Shown here: positions 1 through 9,084 of the stretch, in pieces
Numbering within the stretch: position 1 is the stretch's first letter
How the letters are laid out: each line of letters starts with the position of its first letter
Source: Nitrospirota bacterium
GTDB taxonomy: Bacteria > Nitrospirota > Thermodesulfovibrionia > Thermodesulfovibrionales > UBA9159
Assembly: GCA_021790195.1 (NCBI GenBank)
Contig: JAJYIF010000001.1
Span: 124,001 to 188,000 of the forward strand
Length of the DNA: 64,000 nt
Direction of reading: 5' to 3'
Notes under the pieces: model-generated
The model's database searches: none
Told to the model about the DNA's origin: nothing
The model's input: the letters and a program-made list of their open reading frames with translations, nothing else
Made by a program: the position numbers and the translations under genes

Positions 1-380
1 GAAGAGTTATTGGAGCACCTGTTGAGAGTGGCCGTCCACGCCACAACAGGACTTCCAGGGGTTGAGGTATTGACCTTTACCGTATAGAACTGCGTGACTC
101 CCGTCAGGTTCTCGGAGCCTGCAATGATGACATTTCCCTGTGAATCCACGACAGTGGCCGCGGGAATTTGCTGCCCTGCTTTAGAGTCCCTGACCTGCCC
201 TATTACGTCTCCACCAACGCCGTAAGCCGGAAGGGCAAAACCGCCTGACATGGACAAGACGAGAACAAGAAAAGATAACCACAGAGGCACAGAGACACGG
301 AGACTTAAACTTGCCCCTCTTGCACGTATCATTCCCCGTAGTGTCTCTTTGTTCGTGTGTATTTTCGGACAGCCCGCCAT
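1..380 (-). CDS. Secreted protein with carboxypeptidase-regulatory-like fold, 3' end missing
   Basis: The frame is open from ATG at 380-378 to the window edge, giving about 126 residues. AGGAATC just upstream is a possible ribosome binding site. A hydrophobic stretch (WLSFLVLVLSMSGGFA) followed by ALPAYG looks like a signal peptide, but it sits about 35 residues in, so the true start may be a later GTG or TTG. After cleavage, VIGQVRDSKAGQQIPAATVV and DSQGNVI resemble the beta-sandwich carboxypeptidase regulatory-like domain found in surface and adhesion proteins. The residues before the signal peptide are encoded by a low-complexity repeat (277-304), which also suggests they may not be translated. 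It lies downstream of the giant cytochrome on the same strand. Function is otherwise unknown. Confidence 0.55.
   Translation of the reverse strand, partial: MAGCPKIHTNKETLRGMIRARGASLSLRVSVPLWLSFLVLVLSMSGGFALPAYGVGGDVIGQVRDSKAGQQIPAATVVDSQGNVIIAGSENLTGVTQFYTVKVNTSTPGSPVVAWTATLNRCSNNS
277..304. repeat. Short-period degenerate repeat (CTCTGTG type)
   Basis: On the minus strand this reads as variations of a 7-8 base word (CCGTGTCT, CTGTGCCT, CTGTGG). A similar tract lies at 33576-33606, next to another gene start. It is inside the N-terminal coding region of the partial gene above. Confidence 0.5.
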
Positions 381-394
381 ATTGATTCCTACCT

Positions 395-478
395 CATTTC
401 CTTCTTAAACTTCTTAACCCGTTCACCCTCTTGACCTGTTTGACCTTTTTCACCTTCTTGATCTTTGCCCCTATATCT
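395..478. repeat. Degenerate 9-bp period repeat between two genes
   Basis: On the minus strand, units close to AAGGTSAAN follow each other about eight times (for example AAGGTGAAA, AAGGTCAAA, CAGGTCAAG, AGGGTGAAC). The tract fills the space between the stop codon of the giant cytochrome at 480 and the start of the partial gene at 380. No terminator hairpin is obvious there. Confidence 0.55.
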
Positions 479-479
479 C

Positions 480-3400
480 TTACCACGGCGTCTTATTATT
501 CCATTGCTGGTTGTCCGGCCAGCCGCCCGATCCGTTGGCGTTTGAGCTGCCATGGCATATGGCTGTGCTGTAACCGCCAAATGCGTTGTTCCACCAGCCG
601 TAAGGGAACCTTCCGAACTGATACTGCCGACTCCATCCTCCGTTGCTTAAGGCGCTTCCCCCGGATGCCACACGGCCTCTGTGCTTATAATCAAGACAGT
701 CGGTCTGGAGCAGTCTGGGAAGGCCTGAATTATGGGGTTGATGGCACTTTGAACACGGGTAAGAATGTTCCCTGTTGGCGCCCCAGCCTTTAACTGTCTC
801 ATGGACCCGGTCAAGGGTCTTGAAAGCCTGGTTCTGATTTATCCCGTCCGTCAAGGTAGGCTTTGGATGACAGTTCAAGCACAGTCCGGCGAACTTGCTG
901 TCATCCTCTCTTATTCGGTTTAGATTATTGACCGAGTCTTTAGCGCTCAGGTCGACGCTGTTGAATGTATTCCTGTCGGTCCTCCATACGCCGGCCGGCT
1001 GGGGGTTCGATTTCTGCGGATAAGGTCTCGGATACCAACTGTTCCAGTAATTCTCGTAGTTCTGGAAACCGGTCTTTCCGTTGTATCCGTCATTTTGCAT
1101 GGGAGGAAGATCTTCTTTATAAGGAGAAGTGAGCCATGTCCCCTTCAGAAGCGGCACGCCGTATGCCTGATTTGAGCCGAGGGTCGGGCTGACTCCGTGC
1201 GGGTCATGGCACGGCGTGCAAAGACCGTTTATCGTTGCCGCATATGGCACAACCTTATAGGTATCTCCCGAACTCACAGGATTCGAGAATGCATCAACAT
1301 TAAGAGTGGGCGGACTTACGGAGCTTGAGGTAATCTTCCTTACCTGACCGATGTTTGCCCCGGTCTGCATATAAAGATAATAATTGGTCCACTTGTTAGC
1401 GGTCCAGGACGTCTTTGACGAGTCGGTCAATGTCGTAGTCGAACCGCCCGACGCAGTGCCAGAATCCTTTGTCAAATCAGGGGTCTCTGCCTTCAGATGT
1501 CCTCCAAGGATAGTGTTCCTGCTCGCCCTGTAGCTGTAAAGCGACTGGGACGCCTTCACCCCCTGCCCGAAACGGGAAGTGTCCCTGAATCCCATAACGG
1601 GATTATTAATATTTATGCCGAAGGTCTCGGAATACCCCCACGGGATCCCCTTTGTGCTCCATATGCCGCCTCCGTTCTGGCAGTCGGTCTGGTTCGTGTA
1701 TTGAGTGAGACTGCACGCGGGTTTCAAAACCATAGCGTTCTCATGACAATCAAAGCACTGACCCGCGCCCGCCCCGTAAGGGTTGACTCCCGTCTGGCTG
1801 GGATTGGACGAGGCCTTATAATCCATAGCGTAGCCCCCCCTGCTCGCAACGGTCTCTTTGAGATTGCCGCCGTAGGGACCGGAGCTTGTGCATACCCCGC
1901 CAGTTCCGCAGTCTGAATCTTGAGAGCAGGAGCTATAGTTGTTCGTACATTTCTTGGGTCCGTAGGCAGTCGTATAACTCGATGTCTTCCCAACAAGCGT
2001 TGAGCCGTGAGAACTGTGGCAATCAAAACACTGGACGTTGTGCGTGGCCGCCCTCATATTCTTGCCGGTGAGATCGCCGTCAAGACCGGTCCCCCCGGTG
2101 CTGTCCCATCCGCCCTGATTGGCCACTGCATTTCCATGGGCCGAGTATGCCTTCGTAAAGTTTTTCTTGGCAGCATTGGTTTGGTCGGTATACTTGCCCC
2201 ATGTTGTAGTGCCCGTCTGCGAATAACGAGCGGCGATGCTCTGTCTGTCCCAGGCATACTGCCTCGGCACCTTGCAGTCGCTTATCCAGGCAGGCTTGGA
2301 CCATACGCCGTGGATCCACTGTCCGCCAGCATTCTGACAATGCGTCTGATCGACATATCCCGACTTGGTGCAATAATAAACAGCCTCGCAGGATGCCTGG
2401 TCGTGATAACCGGGCTTATTGCAGTAATAAGGACCGTTTATGCACTCATCTTTCGTCAGATAGAATGGGTTACTGCAATATGCAAAGGCGTTCGTATCGT
2501 TGTTCTGATCGCTGTGGCAACCGAGGCAGTGACCGGTGGTCTTTTCAACTTCGTCTCTCTCTCTGCCCCATATCCCGGCAACCCAGCCGTAGCCTGCAGC
2601 CTCACAGTCTGCCTGAGTGGCATACAAATTATTGCTGCAGCTGTAAGAGGACGTACAACTGTCCTGGGTGTTATGTGACGCGTTGCCGTCGCTGCAGACA
2701 TAATTATCGTTGCCCACAAAGAGTGCAGTGAACGTAGCTGCAGTGACAGGACCGTTTGCGGGGTTTGTATTGTATGTTGTCGGCCTTGTACCGGAGCCCC
2801 ATATTACAAGATCGACCGGCGCACCTGGCGTACTCATATGGGTCTTGTAGTTATACCCTGAATGATAGGTCGGATCCATAAGACCCAGCGGTGTTGACTC
2901 CCAGTGGCATATATAACAGTGTCTGTTCGTCAGGGTGACGCCCTGGACATGATGCGAGCTTGCCGCACTTCCCTGCATCTGCCCCATGACATCTATTCTT
3001 TTACCTATGCCTATGTGGCATTTTGTGCAGTCCCTCGGAAGGCTGAAGCCAGTATGCCTCGGTATGGGCTTGTTCAAATGACAGGTGTCGCACTCCAGGC
3101 CGGAAGAATGGCTGTCCGTAAACTTGTGCTGATGGCAGGAGGTGCATACCTTGCCGTCATTATGACCGTCTCCGCTGGCGTTCGTCCAGTGTTTCGCCTC
3201 CACCACCACCTTATTGCTGCCGTCGTAAAGGGTCTGGTGACATACATTGCATATGCCGTTATATGGCGGCGAAGTCTTTGCATAATCGCCCTTGTGAGTC
3301 TTCCCCGTAAAGGAAACATCCGCCGTCGTTACAGGTTTCCCGAAAACGCCGTCGGAAGAAGTAGTCACGCCGCCCTGAGAGGCGCCGGTCGGTTTGCTGT

Positions 3401-6400
3401 GAATCATATAAATGTTGTTGTCGCCGTGCGGGTCGTGGCAGTCCCAGCAGAATTTGCCTCCCCTCGTGGTACCGGACGGATAGCCGCTGCCGTCAGTTCT
3501 TGCCGCCCATGTGAAGCCGCCGTTTACACATGCAGGCTGACTTGTGTAATTGGTATCGATACACACGCTGTTTGTCGCATCCCATGAGAGGCCGTTGTTC
3601 ATGCATTCAGACGCGGTCTTAGTGTTGGTGCATACGCCGTGCGCCCAGCCCTTCGCGCTGCCGCTCGACGGCGTATTCATGAAATAGTTATAGTGCTTGT
3701 ACCCATAATGGAAAGAAGAAGCTTTCGCCTTGAGAGCGGTCACAAAATACTGAGAGCCCTGACCGCCGTCATAACCGAGTTTGTATTTGTCTCCCGTGTG
3801 GCAGCTTGTACACTGCCCTTCGCTGTCGTCGTCATGACACTTAAGACAAACTCCCATCCAGACATATTGGTTCCTGATGTCGTTCTTCCGTTCCGTCGTC
3901 CATGTCGTATTCACAGTCAGGCCGATGCTTTCGTTATGTCCCTTCTGAGCATATGTGGGATTATTATTGGAGTCGTGTCCGATGACCGCGCTGAAATAGC
4001 CGTCGTCAGAATCGTGACATCCGGCGGTCATGCATGTACCCACATCCGTCGTGCCGTTGGACTGACACACGAAACCATCCGCATTTGCGTGGGCGATGAT
4101 GTTGTTGGCGGGATCGGCGACCCCGTATTTCGTTGTAGTAGTTCCATCGGCATTCTTGAATACAACACCGGCTGCGGTCACCTGCGGGGAAAGGGACTCG
4201 GTCTGGTTATAGTGGCAGGCGCAGCACTCGCTCGCGTCGGCCTTCCGCTCCATATGGCAGTAGACGCACTCCTTTTCGAACCGCTTTCTGAACTGATCGT
4301 GCTTCTTGAGTCTGAAGGGGTTAGTGGAGTCAGTATGAAGGATGTTGTTATCATGGCAGTACCAGCAGGGGTTGGGCGCCGATTCAAAATTCGCCGCAGG
4401 GTTTTGCGACACCGGATACGGATTCAAGTACGGATCGCCGCTGCTTGAGGGCCTCCCGTGCCCGGTCGAAGACCATTCGTTGAGATTGATCATCGGCCTC
4501 TGGTCGTTATTGTAGGTGAAGTTGCCGTAGTAATCAACATCCGACGTGGTCGTTCCATGGCAGCCCTTGCAGAACGCATAACTGTCGCTGAGGGAGCCGC
4601 CCCATGCAGGGTTCATCGGACCTGACTGCGGCGAGGTGTGACACGGATTGGTACAAGACTTTCTACCTTTCGAGGGGTCCTGGTTCGGGTTGGAGCGCCC
4701 ATTATAAAACTTGTAGTTGACCGTATCCTGGAAGGTAACGTCCGGCATCCTGTTTACGTGGTAAGCAGCATTCACGTGTGCGGTCTCACCCATACTGCCC
4801 GAAGGAATCCCGTTAGAATGGCAGTCGGCGCATGCCCCTTTACCTGCGGTGCTATAATGGCAGGTACTGCAGGCAAAATTGTTCTGTATATGTCTCGGAT
4901 GGGAGTTCTCGCTGCCGGAGCCCGGTCCCTGGTTGGGAAACATGGGGGCCGCAGCCATCCATTCCTTCCCTACCGGCCAATCCACCGTGCCTTTGAGATT
5001 CTTGCATTTAGCGCCGTTATCGGGTCCGCTCGTCAGCCCCTCGCAGAATGAGCCGCTCCACGTGCCCCCGTTTGCTTCGCATGAATCCTGACTGATGCCG
5101 CTGCAGAGGGTCGGCAGGACCCGGTTGTTCGCTTGAACGGTCGTTCCGTCATGACAGCCGAATGAAACGTTGCCGTTTGTTTGGAGGCCGAAACAGCTTC
5201 CGAGCGGATGGCCATGACAGGAATTGCACTGCATACTCGGTCCGTTCCAGGGAGCAGGAGATACCACGGTGTAATTAATATTCTCTCTACCGTCACTATG
5301 ACAATAAATATTGGAACAGACTTTCGTTGTAGAGTCGTATGAGGGAGCCGGCATGCCGTCGATACCCCAGTTCTTGATCTGTGACGACTGCGTTGTATGT
5401 ATCTTTATATCCTTGACGGCATTTACATGCTTTGTCTTATTGACAATACTGCCGCCGGCATCCACCGTATCCGCGTGGCAATAGATGCAGGCGTATTTTC
5501 TGATCCACTGAGAGCCGATGAGACGCCGATGCCCGTTGGAACTCATAGTCAGGACAGGAGTATTGTCGGTCAGGCTGTTTACGCATGTCTCGACCCACCT
5601 CCCGCTCAGTCCGCCACTTTGACTGCTTTCACAGATACCCTGGATGAGACCGCTTCCCCGGCAGACGTGAAGCGTAGCATCCCAAGCGTATCCGTTACCC
5701 TCGCAGAGGCTCTGGGTAGTCGCACAATAAGTGTCCCAATAACCTCCCGCACTCGCGCAGTTGGCCTGAGTGTCGTCATTTGCCTGGAGCCCGGTGTTAG
5801 CGGATGACCGCCCCTTATGGCAGGAATAGCATTGCAAAGAGCCGCTCCCCCATTTGACCGGCTTGAACTCGTTCGACACAGTCTTTGACGGGTCGGCCGG
5901 ATTAGGCGCGGCCGGATTCGCGTTGCTGTGGCAGTAAAGACTAGCGCACCCCTCATAGGCTCTCGTCGTCCCGTCTGATGGCATGGCGGTTCCCGAAGCG
6001 ATATTGTACGCTGCGCCGGGCGATAAGATTATCCTGTTGTCCGCTGCATCGAATTTCCAATCTACATAACCGCTGACATGCCTGGATTTATCAGTTATCG
6101 TATATGAAGCTGGTCCCGTCCCGCCTACTATTCCGTTATGGCATAGCGTGCATGAGAAATTATATTCCGTAGACAGGGTATGTTTTGAATGCGATCCGCT
6201 CGCGGGTACGATTGTGTTTGTCGCCTCATGGCACGAGCCGCAGGGAGCAGTTCCCGAAATGAATGTTGGAGAGGCGTTCTTGCCGCTGCCCGGATAATTG
6301 CCGTGGCAATAAGTATTCGAGCATGTCCCGTTGCCGTAATTAAACGTATAATCATAGTTCGGCGGCGTGTCCACCGAATAAGTCGAGGGAACATAAGCAG

Positions 6401-7352
6401 CGCCGGTTGCACCGTCCTGGGTCGCTATCCCTGAGAATACTACTTCTACGGTCCTCGGGTTCGATGTCGTGTTCATATGCGTACCTTTATGACATACCCC
6501 GCAACCGAAACTGTAGGTCGTGCTTGTCGATTGAACAGATGTGTCCCCGTATGAAGCGCTTCCCGTGCCGAAATGGGCCGTCGATCCGCTCTGGCTCGTA
6601 TGTTTCTGCCCCCCCGCCGTCGGAGGCGCATTGTGACATCCGTTACAGCCGGGCTTGAAAGAGTTCTTATGGGAATGACAGGTCGAGCAATCGCTGCCGT
6701 TGTTGTGTATCATATTGCCGCCGTTCGAGGCATTCTGGGTAGCGTCGTAATTGTGATATTTGTTCTTGCTGTGGCAAACTTCGCAAACATTTGAAGAGGT
6801 AGTGGACGCTGTCCTTGAATCGTCGCCCAAGAGGCCGGGCGTTGAACCTGCCGTTCCCGACTTTACCCTGAAATCAACGCTGACCGAGTTCGTAGATCCC
6901 CAATTGAAGTTCCCTATCGGCAACGTGATGCTTTCTTTGATTAAGTATATGTTTTTCGTGCCATGCGCCGTGTGGCAGGTGGTGCAAAGAAAAGCTCCGT
7001 ACTTGCCGCCGGTAGTGCCCCAACCGTTGTTGGAGGACCATTTCCCGGGAGTCCAGTTATTGCTGTTATTTTCGCATGCTTCTTTGGTCTGATAGGCGGA
7101 ATCGGAACACGAACCAAGGATATTGGAGCTGTGTATCTTGATTGCATTCTCCCATTTCTCCTTATCATAGCCGGGCTCTCCCGGAGACGGTGTGTTCTGG
7201 TCGGTCCTGTGGCAGGTCTGGCACGTCTCTTCATTGGGACGTTTCAGCATATTGCCGTCTCCCGGACCTAAGGCCACAACAGGGGAAACGGAGAACAGAA
7301 AAAAAATCAAAATCGGCAAAATGAACAGATGCCTTGAGTCGCGAAATCGCAT
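480..7352 (-). CDS. Giant secreted multihaem c-type cytochrome (about 31-36 haems)
   Basis: The product has 2290 residues. It starts with a signal peptide (MRFRDSRHLF, a hydrophobic core, VVALGPGD) preceded by AGGAGGGTGG, a strong ribosome binding site. I count about 31 CxxCH motifs plus several extended ones (CSNTYCH, CASLYCH, CSNIYCH, CMTAGCH, CTNPCH) of the type seen in Geobacter-like cytochromes. Early CxxCH motifs resemble the CxxxxCH/CxxCH families; later ones include CDPHG-type doubled motifs. Between haem clusters are at least ten copies of a non-haem cysteine motif, roughly C-x(3-5)-Y-x-T-Q-x-x-C-x(3)-GG-x-W, probably disulfide-bonded. No C-terminal membrane anchor or sorting signal is visible. 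By family knowledge it should carry electrons in the periplasm or outside the cell; the partner is unknown. It is apparently transcribed alone, after a long AT-rich leader. Confidence 0.93.
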   Translation of the reverse strand: MRFRDSRHLFILPILIFFLFSVSPVVALGPGDGNMLKRPNEETCQTCHRTDQNTPSPGEPGYDKEKWENAIKIHSSNILGSCSDSAYQTKEACENNSNNWTPGKWSSNNGWGTTGGKYGAFLCTTCHTAHGTKNIYLIKESITLPIGNFNWGSTNSVSVDFRVKSGTAGSTPGLLGDDSRTASTTSSNVCEVCHSKNKYHNYDATQNASNGGNMIHNNGSDCSTCHSHKNSFKPGCNGCHNAPPTAGGQKHTSQSGSTAHFGTGSASYGDTSVQSTSTTYSFGCGVCHKGTHMNTTSNPRTVEVVFSGIATQDGATGAAYVPSTYSVDTPPNYDYTFNYGNGTCSNTYCHGNYPGSGKNASPTFISGTAPCGSCHEATNTIVPASGSHSKHTLSTEYNFSCTLCHNGIVGGTGPASYTITDKSRHVSGYVDWKFDAADNRIILSPGAAYNIASGTAMPSDGTTRAYEGCASLYCHSNANPAAPNPADPSKTVSNEFKPVKWGSGSLQCYSCHKGRSSANTGLQANDDTQANCASAGGYWDTYCATTQSLCEGNGYAWDATLHVCRGSGLIQGICESSQSGGLSGRWVETCVNSLTDNTPVLTMSSNGHRRLIGSQWIRKYACIYCHADTVDAGGSIVNKTKHVNAVKDIKIHTTQSSQIKNWGIDGMPAPSYDSTTKVCSNIYCHSDGRENINYTVVSPAPWNGPSMQCNSCHGHPLGSCFGLQTNGNVSFGCHDGTTVQANNRVLPTLCSGISQDSCEANGGTWSGSFCEGLTSGPDNGAKCKNLKGTVDWPVGKEWMAAAPMFPNQGPGSGSENSHPRHIQNNFACSTCHYSTAGKGACADCHSNGIPSGSMGETAHVNAAYHVNRMPDVTFQDTVNYKFYNGRSNPNQDPSKGRKSCTNPCHTSPQSGPMNPAWGGSLSDSYAFCKGCHGTTTSDVDYYGNFTYNNDQRPMINLNEWSSTGHGRPSSSGDPYLNPYPVSQNPAANFESAPNPCWYCHDNNILHTDSTNPFRLKKHDQFRKRFEKECVYCHMERKADASECCACHYNQTESLSPQVTAAGVVFKNADGTTTTKYGVADPANNIIAHANADGFVCQSNGTTDVGTCMTAGCHDSDDGYFSAVIGHDSNNNPTYAQKGHNESIGLTVNTTWTTERKNDIRNQYVWMGVCLKCHDDDSEGQCTSCHTGDKYKLGYDGGQGSQYFVTALKAKASSFHYGYKHYNYFMNTPSSGSAKGWAHGVCTNTKTASECMNNGLSWDATNSVCIDTNYTSQPACVNGGFTWAARTDGSGYPSGTTRGGKFCWDCHDPHGDNNIYMIHSKPTGASQGGVTTSSDGVFGKPVTTADVSFTGKTHKGDYAKTSPPYNGICNVCHQTLYDGSNKVVVEAKHWTNASGDGHNDGKVCTSCHQHKFTDSHSSGLECDTCHLNKPIPRHTGFSLPRDCTKCHIGIGKRIDVMGQMQGSAASSHHVQGVTLTNRHCYICHWESTPLGLMDPTYHSGYNYKTHMSTPGAPVDLVIWGSGTRPTTYNTNPANGPVTAATFTALFVGNDNYVCSDGNASHNTQDSCTSSYSCSNNLYATQADCEAAGYGWVAGIWGRERDEVEKTTGHCLGCHSDQNNDTNAFAYCSNPFYLTKDECINGPYYCNKPGYHDQASCEAVYYCTKSGYVDQTHCQNAGGQWIHGVWSKPAWISDCKVPRQYAWDRQSIAARYSQTGTTTWGKYTDQTNAAKKNFTKAYSAHGNAVANQGGWDSTGGTGLDGDLTGKNMRAATHNVQCFDCHSSHGSTLVGKTSSYTTAYGPKKCTNNYSSCSQDSDCGTGGVCTSSGPYGGNLKETVASRGGYAMDYKASSNPSQTGVNPYGAGAGQCFDCHENAMVLKPACSLTQYTNQTDCQNGGGIWSTKGIPWGYSETFGININNPVMGFRDTSRFGQGVKASQSLYSYRASRNTILGGHLKAETPDLTKDSGTASGGSTTTLTDSSKTSWTANKWTNYYLYMQTGANIGQVRKITSSSVSPPTLNVDAFSNPVSSGDTYKVVPYAATINGLCTPCHDPHGVSPTLGSNQAYGVPLLKGTWLTSPYKEDLPPMQNDGYNGKTGFQNYENYWNSWYPRPYPQKSNPQPAGVWRTDRNTFNSVDLSAKDSVNNLNRIREDDSKFAGLCLNCHPKPTLTDGINQNQAFKTLDRVHETVKGWGANREHSYPCSKCHQPHNSGLPRLLQTDCLDYKHRGRVASGGSALSNGGWSRQYQFGRFPYGWWNNAFGGYSTAICHGSSNANGSGGWPDNQQWNNKTPW

Positions 7353-7703
7353 AACTCTTTAGCCACCCTCCTACTGTTCAGCTACTTCAACAAAGCAATT
7401 ATTATGCCGTCAAGAACGTCGATATGTTAGCAGAAACATTTCTTGAAGTCACCTACCCGTTCGGGTGGGACTTATTTCATTTCTTTCAGAAAAACGTAAG
7501 CTTAGAATAATAGATGACATAAAATTGTAAATTAAGGCTATCTAATAGTCTCAATATTTAAGAATTTCAACAGAACGGGCCAATTGCAGACCTTCAGCAG
7601 GCTGAAGCAATCAATGAAGATTGGGTGAAATCACAACTATTTGCGTCTTATGCCCCAGGACGTAGAACCGATACACTTTAGATCAAAGGGTGGGACGAAC
7701 AAA
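7353..7703. other. Intergenic region upstream of the giant cytochrome
   Basis: 351 bases separate the DUF1634 gene from the cytochrome start. The part at 7500-7570 is AT-rich and may hold the cytochrome promoter, but no clear -35/-10 or -24/-12 pair was found. Two hairpins are visible: a six-pair one at 7592-7607 (CTTCAG/CTGAAG) and a longer one at 7446-7473. No convincing small gene is present. Confidence 0.6.
7446..7473 (-). promoter_or_regulatory. Leader hairpin upstream of giant cytochrome
   Basis: An outer stem AAGTC/GACTT encloses a CC/GG step and an inner stem ACCCG/CGGGT around a TT loop: about twelve pairs with two small bulges. It lies roughly 95 bases before the cytochrome start and no T-run follows on the minus strand, so it looks more like an mRNA leader element than an intrinsic terminator. 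It matches no riboswitch class that I recognise. Confidence 0.4.
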
Positions 7704-8099
7704 TCAATTATACAGATATCTGCCCACAAGACTAAACAAGAGTATTGTCAGCACAATCACACTGATAACAACATATGTGCGGTCCCTCTGTTTTGCGAAA
7801 GCAACGAGCAAGAAGACAACCCTGGCGACCGGGGTCATCATCAGGAGGAGGAGACCGAACTGGATTATGTCGCGGCTCCGGCGTAAAAAGACGTCTATTA
7901 TTATCTTATGAACATTGCGCAGATCCGATGGTTCGCCTGAAAAGATCCTGTACTGGGGGTAATCTGCCCCGTATCTTATCAGGTACAAGATCCCTCCAAG
8001 GAATACAATAATAGAGGCGATGATAACCCCGGAACGTAGAAGTTGCCCCACAACTAATTCTACGTATTCTTCAGTCCATTCCCTTTTGCTTCGCGCCAT
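7704..8099 (-). CDS. DUF1634 family membrane protein
   Basis: 131 residues with three hydrophobic segments (about 22-42, 78-98 and 108-128), matching the small DUF1634 family usually found beside TauE/SafE permeases. The ATG at 8099 directly follows the stop codon of the TauE gene with no gap, so the two are surely co-transcribed and probably translationally coupled. The neighbour suggests an accessory subunit of an anion exporter; the biochemical role of the family is not established. The C-terminus ends just after the third membrane segment. Confidence 0.85.
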   Translation of the reverse strand: MARSKREWTEEYVELVVGQLLRSGVIIASIIVFLGGILYLIRYGADYPQYRIFSGEPSDLRNVHKIIIDVFLRRSRDIIQFGLLLLMMTPVARVVFLLVAFAKQRDRTYVVISVIVLTILLFSLVGRYLYN

Positions 8100-8936
8100 T
8101 CAGATCCTCCCTGTCAATCCGTTATATATCATTTCAACGGCAAGAAGAAAAATGACCATGCTGAAGATCAGCCGCAGAAGACGGGTCTTCGCAGTAACCA
8201 ATATGCGCGCTCCCAGAAGTGCCCCCGTTAGAACGCCGAGCATCACTGGCATCGCGAGCCCCGGATCCACATAGCCGCGACTGAGATAAATTCCGACGCT
8301 CGCGGAAGCGGTTACTCCGATCATAAAGTTGCTCGTGGTAGTGGAGACCTTGAAAGGGATCCGCATGAAATGGTCCATGGCGAGAACCTTTACTGCGCCC
8401 GAACCGATCCCAAGGAGCCCCGAGATGGTCCCTGCTGAAAACATCAGGCCGAAACCGGCAGGCACCGCATGGACATGATAAGACCGGCGGCCCTGGGGCT
8501 CCGGAAAACTTCCGTCCAGTCTCAAGCGTGCGGCCATTGCATCGATACGGTCGTCGCCGGACCTGTCGCGCCTCCGCCGCAACGAGAGATAGGCGGAATG
8601 GATCAGGACTATGCCGAAGATTATCGCGAGCAGAGACGTATGCATGCGGATTGCCAGAAATGCGCCGAATACAGCGCCGAGAGTAGTAGCAATTTCAAGA
8701 AAGATCCCTATGCGTATATTGGTGTAACCCTCTTCGACGTAAGCCGAAGCGGCCCCTGAAGAAGTGGCGATCACCGAAACAAGCGACGCTCCGATCGCAT
8801 ATCTTATGTCCACGCCGAAAACCAGGGTAAGCAAAGGGACGACGACAACTCCGCCGCCGAGCCCGGTCAAGGCCCCCAGGAGGCCGGCGAAAAAGGAGCC
8901 GGCCCAGACAAGAGATGTAAACTCAAGCACACTCAT
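8100..8936 (-). CDS. TauE/SafE family sulfite/organosulfur exporter-like permease
   Basis: 278 residues, normal for the family. The N-terminal half contains the typical glycine-rich segment GLLGALTGLGGGVVVVPLL, and the repeat in the second half contains GTISGLLGIGSGAVKVL, giving the two pseudo-symmetric TauE halves with about eight membrane spans. Members export sulfite, sulfoacetate or related anions, or work in reverse; the substrate cannot be read from the sequence. It is the first gene of a two-gene unit with DUF1634 and is divergent from sppA. A minus-strand TATAAT at 9014-9019 is a possible -10 element. Confidence 0.88.
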   Translation of the reverse strand: MSVLEFTSLVWAGSFFAGLLGALTGLGGGVVVVPLLTLVFGVDIRYAIGASLVSVIATSSGAASAYVEEGYTNIRIGIFLEIATTLGAVFGAFLAIRMHTSLLAIIFGIVLIHSAYLSLRRRRDRSGDDRIDAMAARLRLDGSFPEPQGRRSYHVHAVPAGFGLMFSAGTISGLLGIGSGAVKVLAMDHFMRIPFKVSTTTSNFMIGVTASASVGIYLSRGYVDPGLAMPVMLGVLTGALLGARILVTAKTRLLRLIFSMVIFLLAVEMIYNGLTGRI

Positions 8937-9072
8937 GGACTTCTGGCTTCCAGGTCTGAGGACTATCGACGCCTCAAATTCCTTTTTGGGAAGATACGTT
9001 TCACGTTGTGATAATTATACCTCACTATCGCTAGAGACGCTCTATCTGATTTAAGTGTGTAATTTTCTCTGG

Positions 9073-9078
9073 TATAAT
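9073..9078 (+). promoter_or_regulatory. Putative -10 box of sppA, giving a near-leaderless mRNA
   Basis: A perfect TATAAT ends seven bases before the probable ATG at 9085. The -35 candidate (TTTAAG at 9050-9055, 17-bp spacing) is weak. If used, transcription would begin at or next to the start codon, in keeping with the absence of a Shine-Dalgarno sequence. Confidence 0.4.
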
Positions 9079-9084
9079 GATTTC

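Noticed and set aside
7555-7600. Sigma-54 promoter for the giant cytochrome
   Set aside because: A TGGC and a TTGA word occur on the minus strand, but the spacing is one base too long and the GC of the -12 element is missing.
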